64,000 bases of DNA, taken from contig NZ_UAQZ01000007.1 of NCBI RefSeq assembly GCF_900446215.1, positions 124,001 through 188,000 on the forward strand, written 5' to 3'. Positions within the stretch are counted from its first letter, which is position 1, and the number at the start of each line of letters is the position of its first letter. The notes under the pieces are model-generated. The model was given only the letters and a program-made list of their open reading frames with translations. It was not told where the DNA came from and ran no database searches. The position numbers and the translations under genes were made by a program. This stretch comes from Burkholderia cenocepacia (lineage in GTDB: Bacteria > Pseudomonadota > Gammaproteobacteria > Burkholderiales > Burkholderiaceae). Shown piece by piece: positions 18,626-26,567 of this stretch.

Positions 18626-19413
18626 TTCGCGTACGTGAAACCGGCCTGCTGCAACTCGGGCAGCGTGCCGACCGCGCCCGGCGTGACGATCGCGGACGGA
18701 ATCACGTGGTTGGTCAGGTCGGCCGCGAGTGCGTCGAGCGGCAGCTTGTCGGGGTTCGCATTCGCGCCGTCGAGCCGTTCCGCGAGTTCCCAGATCGCGT
18801 TGTGGCACGACAGGAACACGATGCCACGCTGCTGCAACGCGGCGATGCCGTTGTCATGCGACGAGAATGCGCCGTCCGGTAGTTCGTGGTCCTGTGCGCC
18901 TTTCGCTTGCGCCGGTTTGGCGTCGAGCAGCGTGTTGGTCGGGAACGCGGCGCCGGCGAATTTCGCGAGGCCGTATTTGTCCCACGCGATCCGATCGAAC
19001 AGCGCGAGATGCGCGCTGCCGTGAGTGGCCGACACGACGAGGAAATCCGGATGGCCGTACGACCAGATCTGCGCGTTCAGCGAATTGCGCATCAGGTTCA
19101 GCCACGGGCCGCCGAGCTCGGTGTTGTCCCACACCTGCTTCGGGCCGCCGCGATAGCCGATGACTTCGGTGAGCGCCGCGTGGTCCCACTGGTCGGGGCG
19201 CTCGAGGATCATCGGCACCGTCTTGAAGTCGCGCCGTCGCGGGGTTGCCGCGAGGCGGCGCGTGAGGTCGGCGAGGCGCGCGGCGCCGCCGGGCAGCAGC
19301 GTGCCGGTGTCGGGTGCCGCGGCGTGCGCGGGGCGCGTCGCCGCGAGCAGGACGGTGCCGGCCGCGAGGCCAAGTGTCTTGAGTGCGTCACGGCGCGCAT
19401 GCCGGTCGGACAT
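18622..19413 (-). CDS. Exported DsrE-like protein with twin-arginine-type leader
   Basis: A 263-residue protein. The start with GGGAGAGCTCG upstream gives SDRHARRDALKTLGLAAG, a leader with an RR pair followed by a hydrophobic core and an AHAAA cleavage site, consistent with Tat export though not the strict consensus. The C-terminal half resembles DsrE/DsrF-type sulfur-relay proteins: RGIVFLSCHNAIWELAERL with a conserved-position Cys (about 203), then IVTPGAVGTLPELQQAGFTYAK, like the usual end of exported DsrE-family proteins. Such proteins carry sulfane sulfur on a Cys. As the first gene of the operon with tsdBA, a periplasmic sulfur carrier role is attractive but inferred. It may be annotated elsewhere as a Tat-pathway hypothetical. 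Confidence 0.6.
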   Translation of the reverse strand: MSDRHARRDALKTLGLAAGTVLLAATRPAHAAAPDTGTLLPGGAARLADLTRRLAATPRRRDFKTVPMILERPDQWDHAALTEVIGYRGGPKQVWDNTELGGPWLNLMRNSLNAQIWSYGHPDFLVVSATHGSAHLALFDRIAWDKYGLAKFAGAAFPTNTLLDAKPAQAKGAQDHELPDGAFSSHDNGIAALQQRGIVFLSCHNAIWELAERLDGANANPDKLPLDALAADLTNHVIPSAIVTPGAVGTLPELQQAGFTYAK

Positions 19414-19656
19414 CGAGCTCTCCCAGATCGTTTTTGTGGGGGCGAGCTGCATCGCCGTGCCGCAGCGCTGCGTCGCCATCGCGTAGCCAGTCTAGGGGCG
19501 CGCGATCGATACCGGAAATCGCGATATCGGATGGGAGCTATTCGGGGGCCCGATGATTGACCGCGAGGCGGGCGCCGCCGCGTTGCGCGGCGACGTGAAG
19601 GCGGCAGGCGTTGCGCGACCGACGGCTGCTGCGCCGGCGTCGGCCGCGCGCGGACG

Positions 19657-21825
19657 TCAGAACGATACCGTCGTCGTCAGCGTGACGAGCCGCGGCTCGC
19701 CGACCGCGACGATCAGGTTGTTGTTGCTCGACGGATAGTAGGTCTTGTCGAGCAGGTTCTTCACGTTGAGCTGGAAGCGGGTCGGGAACTTGCCGATCGT
19801 CGTTTCGTACGCCGCGAACGCGTCGACGCTCACGTAGCCGGGCAGCGTGAATCTGTTCGCGGTGTCGCCGGAGCGGGCGCCGACGAGACGCGCGCCGCCG
19901 CCGAAGCGCCAGCGCCCGGGCAGGTTCGCGATGGCCGTGTCGTACACCGCGAACAGGCTCCCCGTGTGGCGCGCGACGTTGACGAGCGGCGTGTTGCTGT
20001 CGCGATCGTTCGCGTTCGTGTACGCGTAGCTGCCGATCACGCTCAGGTGGCGCGTGATCTGCCCGGCGACGTCGAGCTCGATCCCGCGCGAGCGGGCGGT
20101 GCCGATCGTCGACGTGATGTCGTCGACCGTGACCGCGACGTTGCGCTTGTCGATCTGGTACACGGCGAGCGTGCCCGTGATCGCGGGCTTCAGGCTGAAC
20201 TTCAGCCCGGCCTCGAGCACGCGGCCGTATTCCGGCGCGAGCGGCGCCGCGACGTTCGACGCGACGTTCGGCTTGAACGAGCGGCTCACGTTCGCATAGG
20301 CGGTGAGCGCCGGCGTGAGCGCATACGCAAGCCCGAACTGCGGCAGCCAGACGCTGCCGCGCGAGCGGTCGGCGAACACGAACGGCCGGCCCATCCCCGA
20401 TTCCTGCTGCCAGTTCTCCCAGCGCAGCCCGCCTACCGCGGTGAGGCGGTCGGTGATCTTCACCGAGTCCTGCACGATCGTCGAATACGCATGCACGACC
20501 GAGCGCGAATCGCTCTGCTTCGGGTTCGGCACGCCGCCCGGCGCGAGCAGCCCGTACACGGGATCGTAGAGATTGAAGCCCGTCGTGGCCTTGCCGCGGA
20601 TCGTGTCGCCGCGGAAGCTGCGCTGCCGCTCGTATTCGCCGCCGACGTAGATCGCGTGCTGCATGCCCGCGAGCGTCACGTTGCCGAGCAGGCCGAGCGT
20701 CGCGATCTGGTCGGAATCGTTGCGCCCGAGGTTCGCATCCGACGAGCGCGTCAGCGCGCCGGTCCTGCTGTTGAACGCGGTGGCGCGGGTGATGAATTGA
20801 TCGTAGCGGTCCCGGCCCCAGCCGTAAGTGGCGCGCACGCGCCATGCATCCGAGAAGCGGTGCTCGATGCGGGTACGCAGCGTTTCCTGGATGCCGCTGC
20901 TTTGCGACCACGCCTCCTCGTAGCGGCGATAGCGCAGCGCATCGTCCGGCCGGCCGTTCACGAGCACGGTGCCGCGGTCGAACGGCATCGTGTAGTCGAC
21001 GTACTGATAGCTGACGTCGATCGACGTGTTCGCGTCGTGCCACGACAGCGCGGGCGCGATCAACGCGTTGCGTTCGCGGCCGAAGCTGCGCCAGTAGCGG
21101 CTCGTGTCGTATTCGCCGGTCAGCCGGAAGGCGAGCGTGCCGCCCGCGACCTGGCCCGGGCGGCCGAGCGGCCCCGTGAGATCGAACTGCGCGTTGCTGC
21201 CGCGGTGACTCGTGCGCGACGCGGAGATCGAGCCGCCGAACGTGTCTTCCGGCTTGCGCGTGACGAGGTTGATCACGCCGCCCGGGTCCTGCATGCCGTA
21301 CAGCAGCGAAGCCGGGCCCTTCAGCACTTCGACGCGATCGATCGTCGCGAGATAGCTGTGCAGCACCGGCGTGCGCACGCCGTCGACCAGCACCGAGCCG
21401 TCGTTGTTCGAGCCGAAGCCACGCTTGATGAATGCGTCGCGCGTGCCGCCGAGCGTGTTCGTCTGCGTGACGCCGCTGATGTTGCCGAGCACGTCGTCGA
21501 GCGAACGCGCCTGCTGGTCCTGCATCACACTGCTGCTGACCACCGCGACCGACTGCGGAATTTCCTTCAGCGCGCGGTCGTCGCCGCCCGCGATGCTCGT
21601 CGTGCGCGGCTGATAGCCGACGGTTGGATCGACGGCGGCCGACGCGCTGACGTTGATCGCCGGGAGCGCGTGTTCGGCGGCCGACGCGGCGTCGGGTGCG
21701 GGCGCAACGGGTTCGGCGCCGGCCGCATGCGCGCCGCTCGCGACGCACAGGGTGAGCAGGGCAGGCAGGCGCGTGCGCCACGGACGTGTGGTCCGGGCAC
21801 GGCAGGGCGTTCGACGGGATGGCAT
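19657..21825 (-). CDS. TonB-dependent siderophore receptor
   Basis: A 722-residue outer-membrane ferric-siderophore receptor. The signal peptide ends LLTLCVASGAHAAG. The plug domain has IPQSVAVVSSSVM, DDVLGNISGV, FIKRGFGSNNDG, VEVLKGPASLLYG and DPGGVINLVTRKP. The beta-barrel follows and ends in TTTVSF with a terminal Phe. FhuE/FpvA-like architecture is likely, but there is no N-terminal signalling (STN) extension, so no sigma-factor control. An alternative ATG 51 bases upstream (21876) keeps the frame and lengthens the leader. A Fur box lies about 80-100 bp upstream. The ligand is unknown and no siderophore synthesis genes are adjacent. Confidence 0.92.
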   Translation of the reverse strand: MPSRRTPCRARTTRPWRTRLPALLTLCVASGAHAAGAEPVAPAPDAASAAEHALPAINVSASAAVDPTVGYQPRTTSIAGGDDRALKEIPQSVAVVSSSVMQDQQARSLDDVLGNISGVTQTNTLGGTRDAFIKRGFGSNNDGSVLVDGVRTPVLHSYLATIDRVEVLKGPASLLYGMQDPGGVINLVTRKPEDTFGGSISASRTSHRGSNAQFDLTGPLGRPGQVAGGTLAFRLTGEYDTSRYWRSFGRERNALIAPALSWHDANTSIDVSYQYVDYTMPFDRGTVLVNGRPDDALRYRRYEEAWSQSSGIQETLRTRIEHRFSDAWRVRATYGWGRDRYDQFITRATAFNSRTGALTRSSDANLGRNDSDQIATLGLLGNVTLAGMQHAIYVGGEYERQRSFRGDTIRGKATTGFNLYDPVYGLLAPGGVPNPKQSDSRSVVHAYSTIVQDSVKITDRLTAVGGLRWENWQQESGMGRPFVFADRSRGSVWLPQFGLAYALTPALTAYANVSRSFKPNVASNVAAPLAPEYGRVLEAGLKFSLKPAITGTLAVYQIDKRNVAVTVDDITSTIGTARSRGIELDVAGQITRHLSVIGSYAYTNANDRDSNTPLVNVARHTGSLFAVYDTAIANLPGRWRFGGGARLVGARSGDTANRFTLPGYVSVDAFAAYETTIGKFPTRFQLNVKNLLDKTYYPSSNNNLIVAVGEPRLVTLTTTVSF

Positions 21826-21905
21826 GAATCGATGCAGGAAGAGGAATGCTAAGGATCGTGTTGCGGGCCGCGGCATTGCGTGGCGACCAGGGTGCGCATG
21901 ATATA

Positions 21906-21924
21906 TGTAATGAGAATCATTTGC
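21906..21924. promoter_or_regulatory. Fur box
   Basis: A near-palindrome centred on 21915 (AATGA-GAA-TCATT core) inside an A/T-rich stretch closely resembles the GATAATGATAATCATTATC Fur consensus. It sits upstream of the TonB-dependent receptor, which should therefore be repressed when iron is sufficient. Confidence 0.75.
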
Positions 21925-22225
21925 AATTGCAATGGGATGGCCGGCCACGTGCGGCGCTCGGTTGCCGGCCCGTCGGCCGTCTGCTACCGTAGCGGCCAAA
22001 ATCAGACGCAGTGAAATTCAACGAGAGAGCCGGGGGCCGCACCATGTCATCTTCCTGTCACGTCGCGTTTCGCGCGACGCCACGCACCGCGCGCGAGCGT
22101 GCGGGCGATGAAGTGATCGCAGCCGTGTACCGCCATTCGAACGATTAAAGCAACGGAAGCGAATTCAACCGGCGTTGCGCCGGGCTTCGATGACTTCAAC
22201 CACCACGCTAGACGGGAGACCACCC
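21925..22225. other. Intergenic region between receptor and small secreted protein
   Basis: Contains the Fur site at its left edge and the presumed promoter of the small secreted protein at its right. No credible open frame was found. The short near-repeats of CGCGCG type are not distinctive. Confidence 0.4.
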
Positions 22226-22672
22226 TTGAAGAAGATTTCCGCGCCGTTCGCGGCGGCCGCGCTCGCGGCCTGCACGCTACTGGCGGCCGTCCACCCGGCC
22301 GCTTGCGCGGCCTTGGCCGCCGAACCCGCGATCGACGCGCATTACGGCGCCGTGATCGAGGCCTACACGCAGGACATGGCCGCCGCGAAGACGAAGTACG
22401 ACGGCAAGCGCCTCGCGTTCGTCGGCGCCGTGATCCGGATGGGCGGCGACCCGGGCGGCACGTACTTCGGCGCGCTGACGGCCGACGGCGAGCAGTTCGA
22501 CACGCATTTCGACGTGGCCGACCAGGACGCGTTGAAGCCGAAATTTCCCGGCGGCGAGATCAAGCCGTTCGTCACGTCGGCGGCGTTCCGCTTCAGTTGC
22601 GTGAACGAAGGCTATATCGATGCGCCGGTGCTGCCGGGGCTGAAGCTGTCGCATTGCCGGCTCGCCGATTGA
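22226..22672 (+). CDS. Small periplasmic protein of unknown function, TTG start
   Basis: A 148-residue protein. A GGGAG element lies 7 bp before a TTG that yields the classic signal peptide (M)KKISAPFAAAALAACTLLAAV; upstream ATGs in frame lack such a site and add an odd leader. The mature part includes a GAVIEAYTQDMAAAKTKYDGKRLAFVGAV region and two Cys (FSCVNEGY and LSHCRLAD) likely to form a disulfide. The KYDGKRLAFVGAVI phrase resembles OB-fold-like tRNA_anti/DUF4131-type segments, but I do not assign a family. It is divergent from the Fur-boxed receptor. Confidence 0.65.
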   Translation: MKKISAPFAAAALAACTLLAAVHPAACAALAAEPAIDAHYGAVIEAYTQDMAAAKTKYDGKRLAFVGAVIRMGGDPGGTYFGALTADGEQFDTHFDVADQDALKPKFPGGEIKPFVTSAAFRFSCVNEGYIDAPVLPGLKLSHCRLAD

Positions 22673-22737
22673 GTCGAGCGATGGGCGGGGGCCGGCGTGC
22701 GAGGGTCGAGCCCGCTCGGGCTGCAGCAGCAACCGCT

Positions 22738-22765
22738 CGATCACGCGCCGGGCGCGATCTTTTGA
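22738..22765 (+). terminator. Possible Rho-independent terminator
   Basis: An imperfect hairpin with GATC...GATC outer arms and a GC-rich centre, followed by TTTTG, lies about 70 bp after the small secreted gene and before the convergent vanB. Confidence 0.4.
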
Positions 22766-22846
22766 TTGATGGCCGGGCAGGATGGGCCATCGATCGTTTC
22801 CAGTATGGTGATTGGCCGCCGCGTGCCGGGCGGCCCGCCCGCGGAT

Positions 22847-23812
22847 CTACAGATCGAGTACCAGCAGGTCGGTTCGCGATCGCGAGCAGCACGGCATGAA
22901 CTGGTCGCCGGCTGCTTTTTCGTCGTCGGTCAGATACGCGTCGCGATGATCGGGTTCGCCTTCGAGCACGCGGGTCACGCACGTGCCGCACACGCCTTGC
23001 TCGCACGACGTCAGCACGTCGACGCCGTGCGCCGCCAGCGCCGCGATCACCGTGCATTCGGCCGGCACGTCGATCACCTTGCCGCTGCTCGCGATCCGCA
23101 CCTGGAATGCGCGATCGGCGCCGGACGACACGACCGCGCCGCCGAAGAACTCGTAGTGCAGCCGCGTTTCTCCCCAGCCGCGCTCGCGTGCGGCGTTCAG
23201 CACCGCATCCATGAAGCCGCGTGGGCCGCATACGTACAGATGCGTGCCTTCAGGCGCGGCGGCGAGCACCGTGGCCAGGTCGAGACGCTGCGCGGGGTCG
23301 CCGTCGTCGACGTGGAAGCGGACGCGATCGCGAAACCCGGCCGCGTTGATCCGCTCGACGAAGGCCATGCGATCGGCCGAACGCGCGCAGTAATGCATGT
23401 CGAACGGGATGCCGGCCGAGCACAGCCGTTCCGCCATGCTCAGAATCGGCGTGACGCCGATCCCGCCGGCGAGCAACAGATGGTGCGGCGCATCGGACGC
23501 GAGCGGGAATTGATTGCGCGGCATGCCGATTCGCACGGTATCGCCTTGCCGGACTTCGTCGTGAATCGCGCGCGATCCGCCGCGGCCGTCGGCCTCGCGC
23601 AGCACCGCGATCTGATAGCGATCGCGTTGCTCCGGGTGGTTGCACAGCGAGTACTGGCGCACGAGCCCGCCCGGCAGATGCACGTCGATATGGGCGCCGG
23701 CGTCGAAGCGCGGCAATGGCGAACCGTCCTCGCTGACCAGTTCGAAGCCGCAGATGTCGCGTGCTTCGTGCCACTTGCGGGCGACCCGAACGGTCAATGT
23801 CGCGTCGCTCAT
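22847..23812 (-). CDS. vanB: Vanillate O-demethylase-type reductase (PDR/VanB family)
   Basis: A 321-residue phthalate dioxygenase reductase-type flavoprotein. In order: FMN-binding barrel with VRQYSLCNHPEQRDRY (RxYSL motif), NAD domain with LLLAGGIGVTPILSMAE and YVCGPRGFMDAVL, and a C-terminal plant-type [2Fe-2S] domain with SCEQGVCGTCVTRVLEG and a fourth Cys in MPCCSRS. It passes electrons from NADH to the Rieske oxygenase encoded just upstream, whose stop codon overlaps its ATG. Substrate specificity is set by the oxygenase. Confidence 0.92.
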   Translation of the reverse strand: MSDATLTVRVARKWHEARDICGFELVSEDGSPLPRFDAGAHIDVHLPGGLVRQYSLCNHPEQRDRYQIAVLREADGRGGSRAIHDEVRQGDTVRIGMPRNQFPLASDAPHHLLLAGGIGVTPILSMAERLCSAGIPFDMHYCARSADRMAFVERINAAGFRDRVRFHVDDGDPAQRLDLATVLAAAPEGTHLYVCGPRGFMDAVLNAARERGWGETRLHYEFFGGAVVSSGADRAFQVRIASSGKVIDVPAECTVIAALAAHGVDVLTSCEQGVCGTCVTRVLEGEPDHRDAYLTDDEKAAGDQFMPCCSRSRTDLLVLDL

Positions 23813-24888
23813 GACGCCTCCCGGGCGTGCGCGACCGGAATCGCGGGCCGCTGCGGGCGCGCCGCGTTTTCTTCCGCGAGCAGCCGGTCGATCACCTTGC
23901 GCGACAGCACGCCGCCGGCGTCGATGTTGAGCTTGAGGAGCGTACGTTCGGGCCACTGCTCGAGATTGCGCTGCTGCCGCTCGAGCATCTCGAGATCCTC
24001 CGCGAAGATCTTGCCCTGGCCTTCGCGGATCTCGGCGGTCAGCGCGTGATCGTCGGGCCGGAAGTTGCGCGCCATCCCCCAGAAGTACCAGATCGACGTG
24101 TCGGTCTCGGGCGTGATGAAGTCGACCACGATCGACGACGCCTTCTTGTTCGCCGGCGCATCGTAGCCGCCGTGGCCGGCATGCGCGACGCCCACTTCGA
24201 TCATCACGTGGCTCGGCGGCGTGAAGCGGCAGATCTGCCAGCGGTCGACCGGCACGTCGTCGGCGAGCCCGTTGCCGCGCAGCGCCATCCGCCAGAACGG
24301 CGGCGGCATCACGTTCTCCATGAAGCGGCTCGTGACGACTTCGTCGCCGTGGCTCGTCGTCTTCGGCGGCGCTTCGTCGATTTCCTTCTGGCCGATGCTC
24401 GACGCATGCACATAGGTCTCGTGCGTGAGGTCCATCAGGTTGTCGATCATCAGCCGGTAGTCGCAGCGGATGTGATACAGGCCGCCGCCGTGCGCCCAGG
24501 CCGGATCCTCGGCCCAGGCCAGCGCCGGCAGTTTGGCGGGATCGGCTTCGGACGGGTCGCCCGGCCATACCCACACGAAGCCGTATCGCTCGACCGCCGG
24601 GAAGCTGCGGATCGACGGGAAACCGCCGACGCGCTGGCCCGGCATGCCGGCCGTCTTGCCGTTGCAGCCCATTTCGAGCCCGTGATAGCCGCACACGAGC
24701 ACGCCGTCGCGCACGACGCCGAGCGACAGCGGCGCGCCGCGGTGCGGGCAGAAATCCTCGAGCGCCGCGACCTGGCCGTCCGTCGCGCGGTAAAGCACCA
24801 TCGATTCGTTGCAGATCTTGCGGCCCAGCGGCTTGCCGTCGATCTCGTCAGGCGTGCACGCCACGTACCACGCGTTCTTGAGAAACAT
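23809..24888 (-). CDS. vanA: Vanillate O-demethylase-type Rieske oxygenase
   Basis: A 359-residue oxygenase. The Rieske [2Fe-2S] motif has Cys47/His49 in FCPHRGAP and Cys66/His69 in CGYHG. The mononuclear iron site is DNLMDLTHETYVHAS, with bridging Asp and two His. The N-terminal MFLKNAWYVA is typical of VanA. The family demethylates vanillate to protocatechuate plus formaldehyde; related enzymes act on other methoxy- or aryl acids, so vanillate itself is probable rather than proven. A good AAGGAG site precedes the ATG. It is divergent from a MarR regulator across a region with a clear operator-like repeat. Confidence 0.88.
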   Translation of the reverse strand: MFLKNAWYVACTPDEIDGKPLGRKICNESMVLYRATDGQVAALEDFCPHRGAPLSLGVVRDGVLVCGYHGLEMGCNGKTAGMPGQRVGGFPSIRSFPAVERYGFVWVWPGDPSEADPAKLPALAWAEDPAWAHGGGLYHIRCDYRLMIDNLMDLTHETYVHASSIGQKEIDEAPPKTTSHGDEVVTSRFMENVMPPPFWRMALRGNGLADDVPVDRWQICRFTPPSHVMIEVGVAHAGHGGYDAPANKKASSIVVDFITPETDTSIWYFWGMARNFRPDDHALTAEIREGQGKIFAEDLEMLERQQRNLEQWPERTLLKLNIDAGGVLSRKVIDRLLAEENAARPQRPAIPVAHAREAS

Positions 24889-24943
24889 GTTCCTTGTCTC
24901 CTTCGGGACGGTGCCGCCGGGGATGCGGCCCGATCTTCATTCC

Positions 24944-24979
24944 GTGTACTGAATGAGATTCAGTGTACTCATTGAGATT
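24944..24979. promoter_or_regulatory. Candidate operator between vanA and the MarR gene
   Basis: A perfect inverted repeat ACTGAAT-GAG-ATTCAGT (24948-24964) overlaps two direct repeats of GTGTACT followed by an ATGAGATT/TTGAGATT-like sequence. This layout, in a 200-bp divergent region next to a MarR regulator, is typical of an autoregulatory operator controlling both genes. Confidence 0.6.
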
Positions 24980-25089
24980 GGCGGAAACAAGGCGAGCGGT
25001 ATACTGGTTTTCCCGCGAAATGGCGCGAGGCAGCGCCATGCCGACGGCGCGCGCAACCGGCGCGCACCGCCTATGTCATCGACTCATTC

Positions 25090-25578
25090 ATGGAAAAAAC
25101 GACTCCCGCCGACCTGCCGGCTTTCCCGATCGACCTGTACGACGAACCCGGGCACCTGATCCGGCGCGCGCACCAGATCGCGGTCGCGATGTTCTACGAG
25201 AAGCTGGGCCGGGACGTGACGCCCGTGCAGTACGCGGTGCTGCGGATGCTGTACGAGAATCCGGGGCTCGATCAGGTGACGCTCGCGCAGCGGGTGGCGC
25301 TCGACACATCGACCACGGCCGATCTCGCGGTGCGGCTCGAAGCGAAGGGATTGATCGTGCGCGAAGTGCTGCCGCGGCGTCAGCGGCGCCTGCTGTTGAC
25401 GCCGGCGGGCGTCGAGCTGCTCACCCACCTGATTCCGTCGGTGACGGAGTTGCGGGCCGGGCTGTTCGACGGGATGGGCGACGACGATTCGCAGGAACTG
25501 ATGCGCCTGCTACGCAAGTTCGTGCATTTGAACAACGAGCAGAGCCGCGCGCCGCTGCGGGTCAGCGAGGATTCGTAG
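25090..25578 (+). CDS. MarR-family transcriptional regulator
   Basis: A 162-residue dimeric winged-helix regulator. VTPVQYAVLRMLYENPGLDQVTLAQRVALDTSTTADLAVRLEAKGLI forms the HTH, and REVLPRRQRRLLLTPAGVELL the wing. MarR proteins of this type usually repress degradation operons and release DNA on binding an aromatic ligand. Its position divergent from vanAB makes it the likely regulator of that pair, with vanillate or a related phenolic acid as candidate ligand (inference). Confidence 0.9.
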   Translation: MEKTTPADLPAFPIDLYDEPGHLIRRAHQIAVAMFYEKLGRDVTPVQYAVLRMLYENPGLDQVTLAQRVALDTSTTADLAVRLEAKGLIVREVLPRRQRRLLLTPAGVELLTHLIPSVTELRAGLFDGMGDDDSQELMRLLRKFVHLNNEQSRAPLRVSEDS

Positions 25579-25650
25579 CGGCTACGCACCGGTGCTCCGC
25601 CCGACCGCAGAGAAGCCGCGGCGGGGCAGCGGGCGTGCCGCCCACCGGCG

Positions 25651-26397
25651 TCACCCGCGTGACGCTTGCCCTTCCAGCCGCCGCACGGCTTCGGCCACTT
25701 CGTTCCTGAAGCGCACGAGCGCCGCCTGTTCCGGCGCCGGCGGCTGCACGGCGGCCCACAGCATGTCGATCAGCTGCGTGGCCGTCGTTTCCGTATCGAG
25801 CTTGCGGTGCCCGAGGATCGCATCCCACAGCACGTGCTCCATCGGCCCGAACACCATCGAGCGCAACAGGCTCAGCGGCAGATCCGCGCGAACTTGCCCG
25901 GCCGCCTGGCCGCGTGCGAGCACGTCCATCAGCGGCGCCGTGTAGCGGCGCTGCAGCGCGGTGAGCTCGTCGCTCAGTGCGTGCTGTTTCGCGCGGCCTT
26001 CCGACAGCACCAGCGCGCACAGCCCCGTGCCGTTCACGAGCATCAGCCGCAGGTGGGTGCGCACGATGAACGCGAACTGCTGCTGCACCGATGCCTCCCG
26101 TGGCATCCCGTGTTCGAACGCGGCGATGATTTCGTCGTACCAGTCCGCGATCACGCGCGCGCACAGCTCGCGCTTGCCGCGGAAATAGCTGAACACCGTC
26201 GCCTCCGACACCCCCACGCGCTGCGCGATCTCGGCGGCCGTCGCATGCTCGTAACCTTTTTCGGCGAACACGTCACGGCCGGCGCGCAGGATGTCCTGCA
26301 CGCGCTGCTGGGATTTGCGCCCGGCGGGTGCGCGCGGCGCATCGGCGCGGTCGGCTTTGGCGGTGGCGGTCATGGTGTCGGCGGGAGCGGCTGTCAT
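25651..26397 (-). CDS. liuQ: TetR-family regulator of the liu operon
   Basis: A 248-residue TetR regulator. The HTH spans about residues 35-80 (DILRAGRDVFAEKGYEHATAAEIAQRVGVSEATVFSYF), followed by a helical ligand domain. It is divergent from liuABCD, matching the known arrangement in beta-proteobacteria where a TetR regulator (LiuQ) rather than the MerR-type LiuR controls branched-chain amino acid catabolism. The symbol is given from this context. An ATG 24 bases upstream is an alternative start, but it would overlap the operator-like site. Two TGAG-type palindromes lie in the shared intergenic region. Confidence 0.78.
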   Translation of the reverse strand: MTAAPADTMTATAKADRADAPRAPAGRKSQQRVQDILRAGRDVFAEKGYEHATAAEIAQRVGVSEATVFSYFRGKRELCARVIADWYDEIIAAFEHGMPREASVQQQFAFIVRTHLRLMLVNGTGLCALVLSEGRAKQHALSDELTALQRRYTAPLMDVLARGQAAGQVRADLPLSLLRSMVFGPMEHVLWDAILGHRKLDTETTATQLIDMLWAAVQPPAPEQAALVRFRNEVAEAVRRLEGQASRG

Positions 26398-26411
26398 GTT
26401 CGCATCATATC

Positions 26412-26424
26412 TGAGTATCACTCA
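26412..26424. promoter_or_regulatory. Candidate TetR operator 1
   Basis: Perfect inverted repeat TGAGT-ATC-ACTCA, 15 bp upstream of the TetR regulator start. A second site with the same outer TGAG/CTCA half-sites and the same 13-bp length lies near the liuA start. Confidence 0.55.
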
Positions 26425-26512
26425 AAAAACTATTGACGCCGAGCCCGGCGAAGCGCGAAACTGTGCAAAATTTCCGCTGTATTGGTCAATGAATCGGCGT
26501 ATTCATTCGATT

Positions 26513-26525
26513 TGAGCGAAACTCA
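26513..26525. promoter_or_regulatory. Candidate TetR operator 2
   Basis: Inverted repeat TGAG-CGAAA-CTCA, 13 bp like site 1, located about 40 bp upstream of the liuA ATG. The pairing of one site with each divergent gene supports joint control by the TetR regulator. Confidence 0.5.
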
Positions 26526-26567
26526 GAAATCGGTGAGTGCGACACACTTTCTGGAGACGGAGGAGAC

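Noticed and set aside
19966..21852. A 628-codon plus-strand frame antisense to the TonB-dependent receptor
   Set aside because: The receptor has complete plug and barrel motifs and a Fur box; the antisense frame is Arg/Ala-rich GC-driven noise, as are many other long antisense frames in this window.
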